Positions 34,472 to 42,491 of a stretch of 64,000 nt of DNA are shown here, in pieces (the stretch's first letter is position 1; every line of letters starts with the position of its first letter). Below the pieces are notes generated by a model. It did not search any database. It saw nothing but the letters and a program-made list of their open reading frames with translations, and had not been told where the DNA came from. Source of the stretch: Candidatus Poribacteria bacterium (GTDB lineage: Bacteria > Poribacteria > WGA-4E > WGA-3G); assembly GCA_028820845.1 (NCBI GenBank), contig JAPPII010000012.1, forward strand, positions 21,942 to 85,941. Direction: 5' to 3'. The position numbers and the translations under genes are program-made.

Positions 34472-35239
34472 ATGCGTATACTTTCTTTTCTTTTAACACT
34501 TATGCTTGTTGTCGGTATCTACACGGCACAAGCAGTCGATGAAGAGACATTACTGCTCTATCTACCCTTTGACGATGGGACAGGGAAAAGCCCCAAAGAT
34601 GCCTCTGGCAACGAAAATAAAGCCAGTATCCAAGGGAATTTGAAATGGGTCAAGGGCAAAATCAACGGTGCGCTTGAATTTGATGGCGGTGCGACGAACT
34701 TTGTCGAAGTCGCACACAACCCCGACCTTGAAGGTATGAAACAACTGACAGTTGAAGCCTGGGTTCAACCTTTAGGACCAGATGCACTTGCCAGAGGTAT
34801 CGTTTCCAAACGCGCAGCATGGCAGAATTCGGATGTTTACAACCTCTTTTCGTGGAATGAGAGCAAGTTCTGGGCAAGAGTGAACGCCAAGGACGGCCAA
34901 CAAATTTCATCGGAATCCATCTTAGAAGACAAAAAATGGATGCATCTCGCTTATGTGTATGACGGCAATACAAAGAAGCAACTGCTCTACGTTAACGGTG
35001 AGCTCGAAAACGAAGTAGATCACCCTGAAGATGAAGTTGGAAAGGGCGAAAAACCTGTATGGATTGGGACGCTCAACCAAGGGTACGCACAAACGTGGAA
35101 TGGTCTCATTGACGAGGTCAGGATATGGAGTACTGTCCTGACCAAAGATGAAATCAAATTGTCAATGGATGGAGAACTCCTACCCGTCCAACCTTCTGGG
35201 AAAGCCACGACAACATGGGGACGCATTAAAGCAAGATGA
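34472..35239 (+). CDS. Exported LamG-domain protein with C-terminal WGxIK motif
   Basis: 255 residues. Signal peptide (LSFLLTLMLVVGIYTAQA), then one LamG/concanavalin-like sandwich (LLYLPFDDGTGKSPKDASGN, MKQLTVEAWVQP, YVNGELENEV, WNGLIDEVRIWS). LamG domains bind glycans or other ligands. The C-terminus is SGKATTTWGRIKAR, the fourth example of the shared motif. The stop overlaps the start of the WD40 gene by four bases (ATGA), so the two are translationally coupled. Confidence 0.83.
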   Translation: MRILSFLLTLMLVVGIYTAQAVDEETLLLYLPFDDGTGKSPKDASGNENKASIQGNLKWVKGKINGALEFDGGATNFVEVAHNPDLEGMKQLTVEAWVQPLGPDALARGIVSKRAAWQNSDVYNLFSWNESKFWARVNAKDGQQISSESILEDKKWMHLAYVYDGNTKKQLLYVNGELENEVDHPEDEVGKGEKPVWIGTLNQGYAQTWNGLIDEVRIWSTVLTKDEIKLSMDGELLPVQPSGKATTTWGRIKAR

Positions 35240-37203
35240 ATACAGATGTCACCGCTTGGGAACTCCCCAACGGAGCAATTGCTCGATTAGGACGTGGAAT
35301 AATAAGAGATATGGAACCCTCGCCAGATGGAAAATATCTCGTTATGGCGACCAGTATTGGAGCCTGGTGGTATGAACTCGCCACAATGCAACCAATCGCG
35401 CTCTGGGAAACAGAACGCGGGTATCTTTCGACACTTAAATTCTCACCTAACGGTAATCTACTCGCTACGGGTAATGAAGAAGGACACATCAAAGTATGGG
35501 ATGTCCAACGCCAACACTGCATCTTTGAGATGAGCCGGGAGAGTCGGAAAGGATGGCTTAATGGTGTTTCCCAACTTGCCTTTTCACCAGATGGACAACA
35601 TCTCGCTTCTTCTGGTGGAAAATACGATGCTGTTTACGTCTGGCATCTCGAAACCCGTGAACAGATTGCAAAATTTACCGTTGATGAAGAACTTCAATCT
35701 CGCCATCGCCCGAGTCGCATCCCACTTACCTTTTCACCTGACGGAAAATGCCTCATAGGCGCAACCCCCGAAAATACCTTCTCAGTCTGGGACATCGAAA
35801 CCGGTGAACGCATGGCGCACCTCACAGAACATTCATTTCGGCTGACTGCTCTGTTCCTTTCCCCATGTCGTAAGTTTTTAGCATCCGTAGATAGGGATGG
35901 CAACCTCCGCAAGTGGGAGGTTAATAAACTCACCGCTAACACATCCATTCCAATCGTCACATCCTTGCCAAAAGCAATCAACTGGGTACAATACGCATTC
36001 TCATCCGACAGCACTTTGCTTGCTGCGAAGGTTTCTGGAACAACTATTACGGTTTCAGATGTAGAAAACGATAGAGAAATTGCGACCTTAGACCATAAAG
36101 AGACCATTAAGAGGGTCCGTTTTTTACAAAAAGGTTCACAATTGGTTATAAGGGGTGAAGATACGATTCAGGTGTGGAACGTCGGGGAATCCGCGCCCCA
36201 GTCTTCGGTTATTCGCGGACACATGTCGGTGTGTGGTTCCGTAAAATTCTCGCCAGATGGTCAGACACTATCTGCAGGATATTTCTCAGGTGATATTCAC
36301 TTACGAGATGTTCAGAAACTAAAACTACAAACAACATTTAGCTGCGAAGGTCTCAACATGACTCGTTCCATTGACGTTTCGCCCTGTGGCAACCAGTTAG
36401 CTGCCACTTCTTATGACAAAATTGTGCGAGTGTGGGATCTCGGCAAACCAGAGGCACCACCTACCCAGCTCATCGGACATCAAGCCGTCCTCTATGCCCT
36501 CGCGTTTTCTCCAAAAGGAAATCGACTCGTAAGCGCGGATTCTAACGGTGTTTTAGGCGTATGGGATGTGGAAGACGACTATAAACTTCGACTGTTTACG
36601 GAAGAAACGGATTGGATATGGTCGATTGCATTCTCACCTGACGGAAAGTCCGTTGCGAGTGCACACGAGAGCAAAAAAGCCAAACTCTGGGAAATTGAAA
36701 GTGGGAAGCAAATTACCGAATTCTCTATGAATCATCCCCAAGAGACTGCAAAATACAAGGGCGACGAGCATCAAATTCAGAAGAAACTCAAGTGGCTGGA
36801 GAAAGGGTTGGTGTACAAAACCACACCAGAAGCAATCGCATTTTCTCCTGATGGCACTCTGATTGCTGGCGGCGTGTTTCGGGAAATTTGGTTGTGGAAC
36901 GCTACAACCTACGAGACCCAGATGGTGATATGTTTACCACACGGATGTTGGAGAGCTGAAGCACTAACTTTTTCCCCGTGTGGACGCTATCTGGTTTCTG
37001 GCGCATCGTGGCAAGGTACTGATAAGGTCTCCATCCGTTTGTGGGATGTTGCTACCGGTGAAAATATCGCCACTTTCTGGAGCCATCCCACCGATATTCA
37101 GTCGCTCGCCTTTTCGCCTGACGGAACGCTTTTGGCAAGTTCAAGCTATGACGGCACTATTCTATTATGGGATATGAAGCCTTATCTCTCTGCTACCGAC
37201 TAA
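35236..37203 (+). CDS. WD40-repeat protein
   Basis: 655 residues, at least ten WD40 blades (LAFSPDGQHLASSG, FSPDGKSVASAHESK, LAFSPDGTLLASSSYDGTIL and others), so one or two beta-propellers for protein binding. No signal peptide or enzyme motif is seen. Coupled by a four-base overlap to the exported LamG gene, although the WD40 protein itself appears cytoplasmic. Partner unknown. Confidence 0.85.
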   Translation: MNTDVTAWELPNGAIARLGRGIIRDMEPSPDGKYLVMATSIGAWWYELATMQPIALWETERGYLSTLKFSPNGNLLATGNEEGHIKVWDVQRQHCIFEMSRESRKGWLNGVSQLAFSPDGQHLASSGGKYDAVYVWHLETREQIAKFTVDEELQSRHRPSRIPLTFSPDGKCLIGATPENTFSVWDIETGERMAHLTEHSFRLTALFLSPCRKFLASVDRDGNLRKWEVNKLTANTSIPIVTSLPKAINWVQYAFSSDSTLLAAKVSGTTITVSDVENDREIATLDHKETIKRVRFLQKGSQLVIRGEDTIQVWNVGESAPQSSVIRGHMSVCGSVKFSPDGQTLSAGYFSGDIHLRDVQKLKLQTTFSCEGLNMTRSIDVSPCGNQLAATSYDKIVRVWDLGKPEAPPTQLIGHQAVLYALAFSPKGNRLVSADSNGVLGVWDVEDDYKLRLFTEETDWIWSIAFSPDGKSVASAHESKKAKLWEIESGKQITEFSMNHPQETAKYKGDEHQIQKKLKWLEKGLVYKTTPEAIAFSPDGTLIAGGVFREIWLWNATTYETQMVICLPHGCWRAEALTFSPCGRYLVSGASWQGTDKVSIRLWDVATGENIATFWSHPTDIQSLAFSPDGTLLASSSYDGTILLWDMKPYLSATD

Positions 37204-37217
37204 CCCTGAACTGAGAG

Positions 37218-37919
37218 TTAAGTGAACAACTCCGGCAATTCAGAAAGACTCTGAATCGTCTCACGCCACTTGCCAGTTTGTGTCCCATCACGGTCAAGCA
37301 ATATCGGACGAATCCCCACATTTCTTGCCCCGACGATATCCGCAGCATAAGTATCTCCGACATGAACGGCTTCTTCTGCCGAGACACCGACCGCTGCGAG
37401 CGCGTAGTTGAAGATATGCGAATCTGGTTTTTCGGACCTGACGCGGGCATCATGCGAGGCGACGATGGCATCAAAATACTCGGCAATACCAAGTCTTTCA
37501 GTTAACGGATCTAAGGGTGTATCCCAATTAGAAACTATTGCTAACTTGAAACCTGCACCTCGTAAACGCTGAAGTGTCGGAACGACATCGGCGTAGAGGG
37601 TAGCACTATTCGCAGCAAAGAGGCGGTGTCCAGATTGTAACAGCTCCCACGCGATCTGTTCCACGTGCTTCTTAATGCCGACTTCTCTTATAAATTCGCA
37701 TTCTCGCGTCATCACAGTCATAGACAATTCCAGCAAAGAAAATTCCGTAGGAGGGTCGGGTGCCGATGTACCAGCAAAGAGACGTTCCAATGCTGTGTCA
37801 CAGCGTTCCCAATTGACCTCAACACCATACCTTTTAGCGATTCTTTCAAGGTTTTCTTCAAGTGAATGCCTATGGAAACACAATGTTTCGTAAAAATCTA
37901 AGAAAACAGCTTTTATCAT
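37218..37919 (-). CDS. HAD-superfamily hydrolase, duplicate copy
   Basis: 233 residues from the ATG at 37919. HAD motifs: nucleophile Asp in FLDFYETLC (the D-x-Y variant of haloacid-dehalogenase-like proteins), Ser/Thr in IVSNWDTPLD, a lysine in RSEKPDSHIF, and the acidic VHVGDTYAADIVGA. Probably a phosphatase or dehalogenase-like enzyme on a small metabolite. Tandem paralogue of the upstream gene; both contain EHVEQIAWELLQS and LDPLTERLGI. Confidence 0.8.
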   Translation of the reverse strand: MIKAVFLDFYETLCFHRHSLEENLERIAKRYGVEVNWERCDTALERLFAGTSAPDPPTEFSLLELSMTVMTRECEFIREVGIKKHVEQIAWELLQSGHRLFAANSATLYADVVPTLQRLRGAGFKLAIVSNWDTPLDPLTERLGIAEYFDAIVASHDARVRSEKPDSHIFNYALAAVGVSAEEAVHVGDTYAADIVGARNVGIRPILLDRDGTQTGKWRETIQSLSELPELFT

Positions 37920-37926
37920 ACGCTTC

Positions 37927-38622
37927 CTAAAGCAACCCGGGTAATTCAGACAAACTCCGAATCGTCTCACCCCATTTGCCAACCTGTGAACCGTCTCGAT
38001 CAATCAGTATTGGACGAATCCCTGCGTTCCTTGCCCCGACGATATCCGCCTCGTAGGTATCTCCGACATGAACAACCGCCTCCGCTGAAACCCCAACTTT
38101 TGCCAGTGTATAATTGAAAATATGCGGATCCGGTTTTGCGGACTTGACGCGCGCATCATGTGAAGCAGTGATTGCGTCAAAATAGTGAGCAATACCAAGC
38201 CGCTCAGTAAGCGGATCCAGCGGCGTATCCCAATTGGAAACGATCGCTAACTTGAAACCCGCATCGCGCAAATGTTCAAGTGTCGGAATAGCATCGTCGT
38301 AGAGCGTAGCAGCACTCGCAGCAAACAGCGAGTGTTCAGATTGTAATAATTCCCACGCGATCTGTTCCACATGTTCTTGAACGCCGAGTCCTTTTATAAA
38401 TTCGCAGTAACTCCCAATAATTTCTTGCATTGTTCCAAGAAGAGAGTGTGTGGTAGGATCCGACCCGGATGCTTCGGCATACAGGTTCTCGCGTGCCTTT
38501 ACATAACGTTCCGGGTCAACTTCAAATCCATACCGCTCGGTAATCTTTCGGAGTCTCGGTTCAAGCGACTGTCCCCAAACACATAGGGTATAATAAAAAT
38601 CAAAGAAAACTGCTTTTATCAT
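37927..38622 (-). CDS. HAD-superfamily hydrolase
   Basis: 231 residues, HAD fold: FFDFYYTLC nucleophile motif, IVSNWDTPLD, KSAKPDPHIF and VHVGDTYEADIVGA, with a helical cap between motif one and two. Close paralogue of the downstream copy, and the end of this gene runs into the first frame of the other with seven bases between, which indicates a recent tandem duplication. Substrate unknown. Confidence 0.8.
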   Translation of the reverse strand: MIKAVFFDFYYTLCVWGQSLEPRLRKITERYGFEVDPERYVKARENLYAEASGSDPTTHSLLGTMQEIIGSYCEFIKGLGVQEHVEQIAWELLQSEHSLFAASAATLYDDAIPTLEHLRDAGFKLAIVSNWDTPLDPLTERLGIAHYFDAITASHDARVKSAKPDPHIFNYTLAKVGVSAEAVVHVGDTYEADIVGARNAGIRPILIDRDGSQVGKWGETIRSLSELPGLL

Positions 38623-38664
38623 AATTTACTGAATGCCCTCTATCAAGACAGAGAGGCAGCTGCC

Positions 38665-39573
38665 CTACTGTATTTCCGATTTAAAGAGCGTTTCGGTGAA
38701 GGCTTCAAGGGTGCTCGCATTGATGGCATTAAGATGCAGCTCTTCAAGGCGTTTCAAATCGTCTATATTTTTAAGTGCCGGCGTTAGGGCTCGCACTGCC
38801 TCTGCGTGGAATTTTGCGTTGAGGACTGTCAGGAGGTTTTTGAGGGTCGCCTCTTTCGCCCCTTGTGTGATACCTTGTGTGATACCCTCCGCGATAAATT
38901 TTTCGCGTTGGTGTTGGAAGAAAGGAGATTCTTGCATGAGTTCCTCCGGTATTTGTTCAAACAGGTCTTGGTCATGTACGAGACTCCCAAAGAGGGAAAG
39001 CCCATAAAGCAATGTTCCCTTCATTGGTCGGTCAATGCGGATGGCTATTGTTGTGTCAACGCACTGTTGCACCCATCGCTCAAGAGGCATCTCCGCTGGT
39101 GGTTTCATGAGCGGTGTGAACGGCAAGAGTCCTGGTATCTGCGCCTCCAAAATCGCTTGCCCCTCTATCTCAATGAGTCGTATCACCTTATAGTTGAGTC
39201 GGTAATCGTAGCCGTTCCAACTATACTCGTAGACCCCTGGGTCGCTTTTCCCGGCGTTTGGATGGAAATAAATCACATTGGAATAGACAGGTAACTGGTG
39301 TTCTCCAATAAGATATCCGTGATAGTGGGCGTTTCGAGCCCACATCGGTTTTTCCGTGCTGTCCCGGAGCTGTAACTCAATGTGCAGCACGGCTTCATGG
39401 GTGTTGATGCGGACGCGCTTTGTAATGTCTGTGCGAAACGCGCGGACGAGTTGTTGCTCGGTGTCAAGGTCTGCAACTACTTCGAGATCGGGTACGTTCA
39501 GGACAAACTGGGCAACCTCGTTAATCCATTCATTTAGGATATCTTTTCCTGTCGTATCGTATGCTTGTGCCAT
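38665..39573 (-). CDS. Rpn/PD-(D/E)XK recombination-promoting nuclease-like protein
   Basis: 302 residues from the ATG at 39573. The N-terminal nuclease part carries VVADLDTEQQLV and EAVLHIELQLRDS, giving D...E-x-Q, close to the PD-(D/E)XK pattern of Rpn/YhgA-like proteins, which are mobile-element-linked and DNA-cutting. The C-terminal region holds the repeat GITQGITQG common in this group. Function unproven. It ends upstream of the HAD pair on the same strand. Confidence 0.72.
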   Translation of the reverse strand: MAQAYDTTGKDILNEWINEVAQFVLNVPDLEVVADLDTEQQLVRAFRTDITKRVRINTHEAVLHIELQLRDSTEKPMWARNAHYHGYLIGEHQLPVYSNVIYFHPNAGKSDPGVYEYSWNGYDYRLNYKVIRLIEIEGQAILEAQIPGLLPFTPLMKPPAEMPLERWVQQCVDTTIAIRIDRPMKGTLLYGLSLFGSLVHDQDLFEQIPEELMQESPFFQHQREKFIAEGITQGITQGAKEATLKNLLTVLNAKFHAEAVRALTPALKNIDDLKRLEELHLNAINASTLEAFTETLFKSEIQ

Positions 39574-39631
39574 AGAGATATTATACAATAGGGTACTAGT
39601 GAACATCAAGGATAAAAGGTTAGAGGCATGT

Positions 39632-40318
39632 TTAGCGATAGCACGTCGGATCAGGAATACCCGCCTCTTCAAAACCTCTCTTTCGGAGCAGACAACTATC
39701 ACATCCACCACACGCGCTGCCTGCGGCATCTGGATCGTAACAACTCAAGGTAAGGCTATAATCGACACCGAGGGCAGTGCCAATTTGAATAATCTCCGCC
39801 TTCGTTTTATACATCAATGGAGCGCAGATTGTTAGTTTCGTCTTACCTTCAACACCGGCTTGTGTCGCAAGGTTCGCCATCGCCTGATAGGCTTCTATAT
39901 ACTCTGGGCGACAGTCTGGATAGCCGCTGTAATCAATGGCATTGGCTCCGATAAAAATGGTATCAGCATCGAGAACCTCCGCGTAAGCAAGGGCGTAGGA
40001 GAGGAAAATCGTGTTTCGGGCGGGGACATAAGTTATCGGTATGCCATTTCCCATTTCTGTATCAGGTCTGTTCTTTGGAACTTCAATATTTGCTGTCAGT
40101 GCTGATGCCCCAAATGCACGCAGGTCAATGTCAACGATCGTATGCTCTCGGACACCTAACATCTTTGCAACGTTTTCTGCACATTCTAACTCTACTGTGT
40201 GCCGTTGACCGTACCGAAAACTCATTGCATAAGTGTCGTAACCTTCATCGCGCGCAATAGCGAGTGTTGTTGTTGAATCCAAGCCACCACTGAGTAAAAC
40301 TACCGCTTTTTTAGACAC
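39632..40318 (-). CDS. queC: 7-cyano-7-deazaguanine synthase
   Basis: 228 residues. ATP-dependent formation of preQ0 in queuosine and 7-deazaguanine synthesis. The PP-loop [12 protein letters not shown] lies at residues 6-17, and the zinc cysteines are Cys193, Cys203, Cys206 and Cys209 (SACGGCDSC). Usual length. The other que genes are not in the window. No preQ1-riboswitch-like fold was found in the 136-base upstream gap. Confidence 0.93.
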   Translation of the reverse strand: MSKKAVVLLSGGLDSTTTLAIARDEGYDTYAMSFRYGQRHTVELECAENVAKMLGVREHTIVDIDLRAFGASALTANIEVPKNRPDTEMGNGIPITYVPARNTIFLSYALAYAEVLDADTIFIGANAIDYSGYPDCRPEYIEAYQAMANLATQAGVEGKTKLTICAPLMYKTKAEIIQIGTALGVDYSLTLSCYDPDAAGSACGGCDSCLLRKRGFEEAGIPDPTCYR

Positions 40319-40454
40319 TAACTTTCTTCCAAAAAGAAGGGGAAAGTTGGTAAATTAGCAAGTGCTCTAAGGTTCTGCAAGTTATGTTTGATACACAACC
40401 TAACTTTAGTTCACTTTAGCTACACTTCACAACTTTCCACCTTTTTAATCTTTT

Positions 40455-40982
40455 TTACTCCCCTTCAAACTCCAATTTCGCGAAACGCATAAAGATGCCA
40501 CCGCCAGGTCTACCAAACGGACCGTTGACAGCCAAACATGCGATGACATGTTTCGCACCCGGTTCCGCGCTTTCAGTGACAACAACGCGTTGCGGCGCAT
40601 TGAAACCAGACGCAGCCCCACGTCCTGACTCTCCAAAAGCCAAGTCGATTTCACCGTCAACCCAGACCTCGCCGTAGTCGTCAATGCACGTGTGAAACCA
40701 CACCTCTGAGCCAGCAATCGAAACACCATCGACTTCCTCTGGAAGCGTCACTGTAATCCGATACCACCCAAAGCAAAGTCCCGTCGAAATAAACTCTTGA
40801 ATATCTTCACAGACCGGCCAGGCTGAATCGTCATAATCCGCAAGACGAGCAGGTGTTTCTGGCAACTGATCGACCAAACCACCGTTCGGTTCACCCGGAA
40901 CAAGCCCATCGCCATAACGCCATTCGGAATTAGTGAGTTCACGATGTTCTGGATTTTCTAAATCAAGTTCTGCAATAATCAT
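40455..40982 (-). CDS. Galactose-binding-like jelly-roll protein
   Basis: 175 residues from the ATG at 40982, chosen because GGAAGGA lies a suitable distance upstream; the preceding in-frame ATG is too close. ADYDDSAWPVCEDI and CFGWYRITVTLPEE resemble the sugar-binding jelly-roll of beta-galactosidase-type proteins. VWFHTCIDDYGEVWVDGEID suggests a ligand-binding face. No signal peptide. A binding role is likely, the ligand unknown. Confidence 0.65.
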   Translation of the reverse strand: MIIAELDLENPEHRELTNSEWRYGDGLVPGEPNGGLVDQLPETPARLADYDDSAWPVCEDIQEFISTGLCFGWYRITVTLPEEVDGVSIAGSEVWFHTCIDDYGEVWVDGEIDLAFGESGRGAASGFNAPQRVVVTESAEPGAKHVIACLAVNGPFGRPGGGIFMRFAKLEFEGE

Positions 40983-41052
40983 TAGCATTCCTTCCTTATT
41001 TTCAAAATAGCGCAAACTGTATGAAGATAAAAAAGTAAATTAGATAATCAAC

Positions 41053-41110
41053 GGGCAATAAATTGTCCTACTACAAACGGACTGGTTCGTAGTAGTGCGA
41101 TTCATCGCAC
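41053..41110. repeat. Head-to-head pair of GTAG hairpins (BIME-like)
   Basis: Minus strand: GTTTGTAGTAG then GACAATTTATTGCCC, a seven-base stem with one G-U-type mismatch (41053-41078). Plus strand: TTCGTAGTAG then TGCGATTCATCGCAC, with a perfect GTGCGAT/ATCGCAC stem (41095-41110). The two are opposed, with a few bases between, as in paired REP elements of gamma-proteobacteria. They lie between the jelly-roll gene and the MFS gene. Confidence 0.65.
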
Positions 41111-41146
41111 GTTGGGAAATTACCGAATTAAATTCTTAAACTTCAC

Positions 41147-42337
41147 TCAATTTGTGATTATAGTATTTGTATGCCAAAGCTTGTAGGCGATACCTGTTGA
41201 AACAATCAGGAAAATTCCTGCGACAATAAACGGAATATGAACAGAGATGTTAATCAGAAAACCGCTTGCAACGTAACCAAGAAGAAATCCGGTGCTCCAC
41301 GCCAAGTGTGTAAGACCGACCCCGTGTCCTTTCTCGTGGGGTTCAGTAAACTCATTGATAAATCGTGGAATAGTCGTTGACAGTCCCCATGCGGCACCTG
41401 CACCAAGTATCCCATAAACCTCCAGCGCGATTAACGAGTCATGAAAAAACGCCACACCAAAAGCGAGGAGCGTAACAATCGCACTTGCCACAAGTGCAGG
41501 CGCACGGTGCCCAACCGCGTCACATATCCTTCCAACAGCCAATTGACACCCGAAAGCGAACAGTAGGCTAATTGCCCCATAATAACCCGTCGCCTTTACC
41601 CCAGCGAGACGCTCAATCAGAACCGGCATCAATAGGTTCACCGATCCCCAATAGTAGGTCGGGAAGACCCGTAAACCGATTAACATCCGCATCTCTCGCC
41701 GCCGACTTAAACTTAAATACGCTGGAACGTTAAGAGCAGATTTCCATAGCCTGTCGCGTTTCCCTGTGGTCTCTGGCGCGTGCTGTCTCGCCAATCGCGG
41801 CAAAAAGAGACACGCCCCCACAAATAGCACACCCGCCAAAATCACCGCGCCAATACCAAAAACATTATAGTCCGTCCGGTCAATGACTTCACCAGCAATT
41901 GCACTCCCGACTGCATTCCCCATAGTCATGCTGATAAAGTACCAACTCGTCGCCCATCCCAACCGATTCGGAGGCACAGCACTGATGAGATAACTCTGTC
42001 CGCCCGCGGTTTTGAAACCCGATGCGATACCCTCATAACAGAGAATACCCCAAAGAAACAAAGGCGTTTGGGTTGTGAATAGCCCGCCTATGACCACTGC
42101 CCCTGTCATCCCAATCAGCAAGGTCGGTTTCCGTCCGAACCGGTCGCTGAGTGTGCCACCAATCAGTGCCGAAACACCTCCGAGTCCAATAGGAAGCGCG
42201 CGCAGTAGTGCCGCAAACAGTGCCGTCTCTTTTAAGATCCTTTCGGCATAGACCGGAAAAAGCATCTGTACGGGTCCTGTTACCAGGCCGACGGCAAACA
42301 CGATGCTGCAAAGAAGAACAAACCCCCGACTCCACAT
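41147..42337 (-). CDS. Major facilitator superfamily transporter
   Basis: 396 residues, about 12 hydrophobic segments. GGTLSDRFGRKPTLL matches the MFS loop 2-3 signature, and a second copy-like loop GRICDAVGHRAPALVA lies between helices 8 and 9. A secondary transporter in the inner membrane, substrate not readable. No operon partner is evident; a palindrome-rich gap separates it from the NuoEF gene upstream. Confidence 0.85.
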   Translation of the reverse strand: MWSRGFVLLCSIVFAVGLVTGPVQMLFPVYAERILKETALFAALLRALPIGLGGVSALIGGTLSDRFGRKPTLLIGMTGAVVIGGLFTTQTPLFLWGILCYEGIASGFKTAGGQSYLISAVPPNRLGWATSWYFISMTMGNAVGSAIAGEVIDRTDYNVFGIGAVILAGVLFVGACLFLPRLARQHAPETTGKRDRLWKSALNVPAYLSLSRRREMRMLIGLRVFPTYYWGSVNLLMPVLIERLAGVKATGYYGAISLLFAFGCQLAVGRICDAVGHRAPALVASAIVTLLAFGVAFFHDSLIALEVYGILGAGAAWGLSTTIPRFINEFTEPHEKGHGVGLTHLAWSTGFLLGYVASGFLINISVHIPFIVAGIFLIVSTGIAYKLWHTNTIITN

Positions 42338-42341
42338 ATTT

Positions 42342-42425
42342 TTAACGATTCACTCTCGCCCCGCACGCTGTTCGCTACGGGGACCCCTGCTGCGTCCGTT
42401 GTCCTTGCAGTGTTCCAATCGTTAA
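42342..42425. repeat. Inverted repeat with internal hairpin
   Basis: TTAACGATT (42342-42350) and AATCGTTAA (42417-42425) are exact inverted copies bounding about 84 bases. Inside, CCCCG (42359-42363) can pair with CGGGG (42378-42382) around GTTCGCTA-like sequence. Minus strand shows GTAGCGAACAGCG. It could be a small palindromic element of the same type as the GTAG repeats. Confidence 0.4.
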
Positions 42426-42491
42426 CACACCTTTCATAACTTAAAGTGAGTCTCTTAACAATTTTAGGGAATCAACGCCCGGATTTAATTG

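Noticed and set aside
38860..38900. Tandem codon repeat (GITQGITQG) as a CRISPR or VNTR
   Set aside because: Only two short units inside an Rpn-type gene, where such GxTQG runs are common; no CRISPR array is present in the window.
40319..40454. Possible preQ1 riboswitch before queC
   Set aside because: The 136-base gap has repeated AACTTTAG/CTAAAGT stretches but no preQ1-I or preQ1-II pattern.
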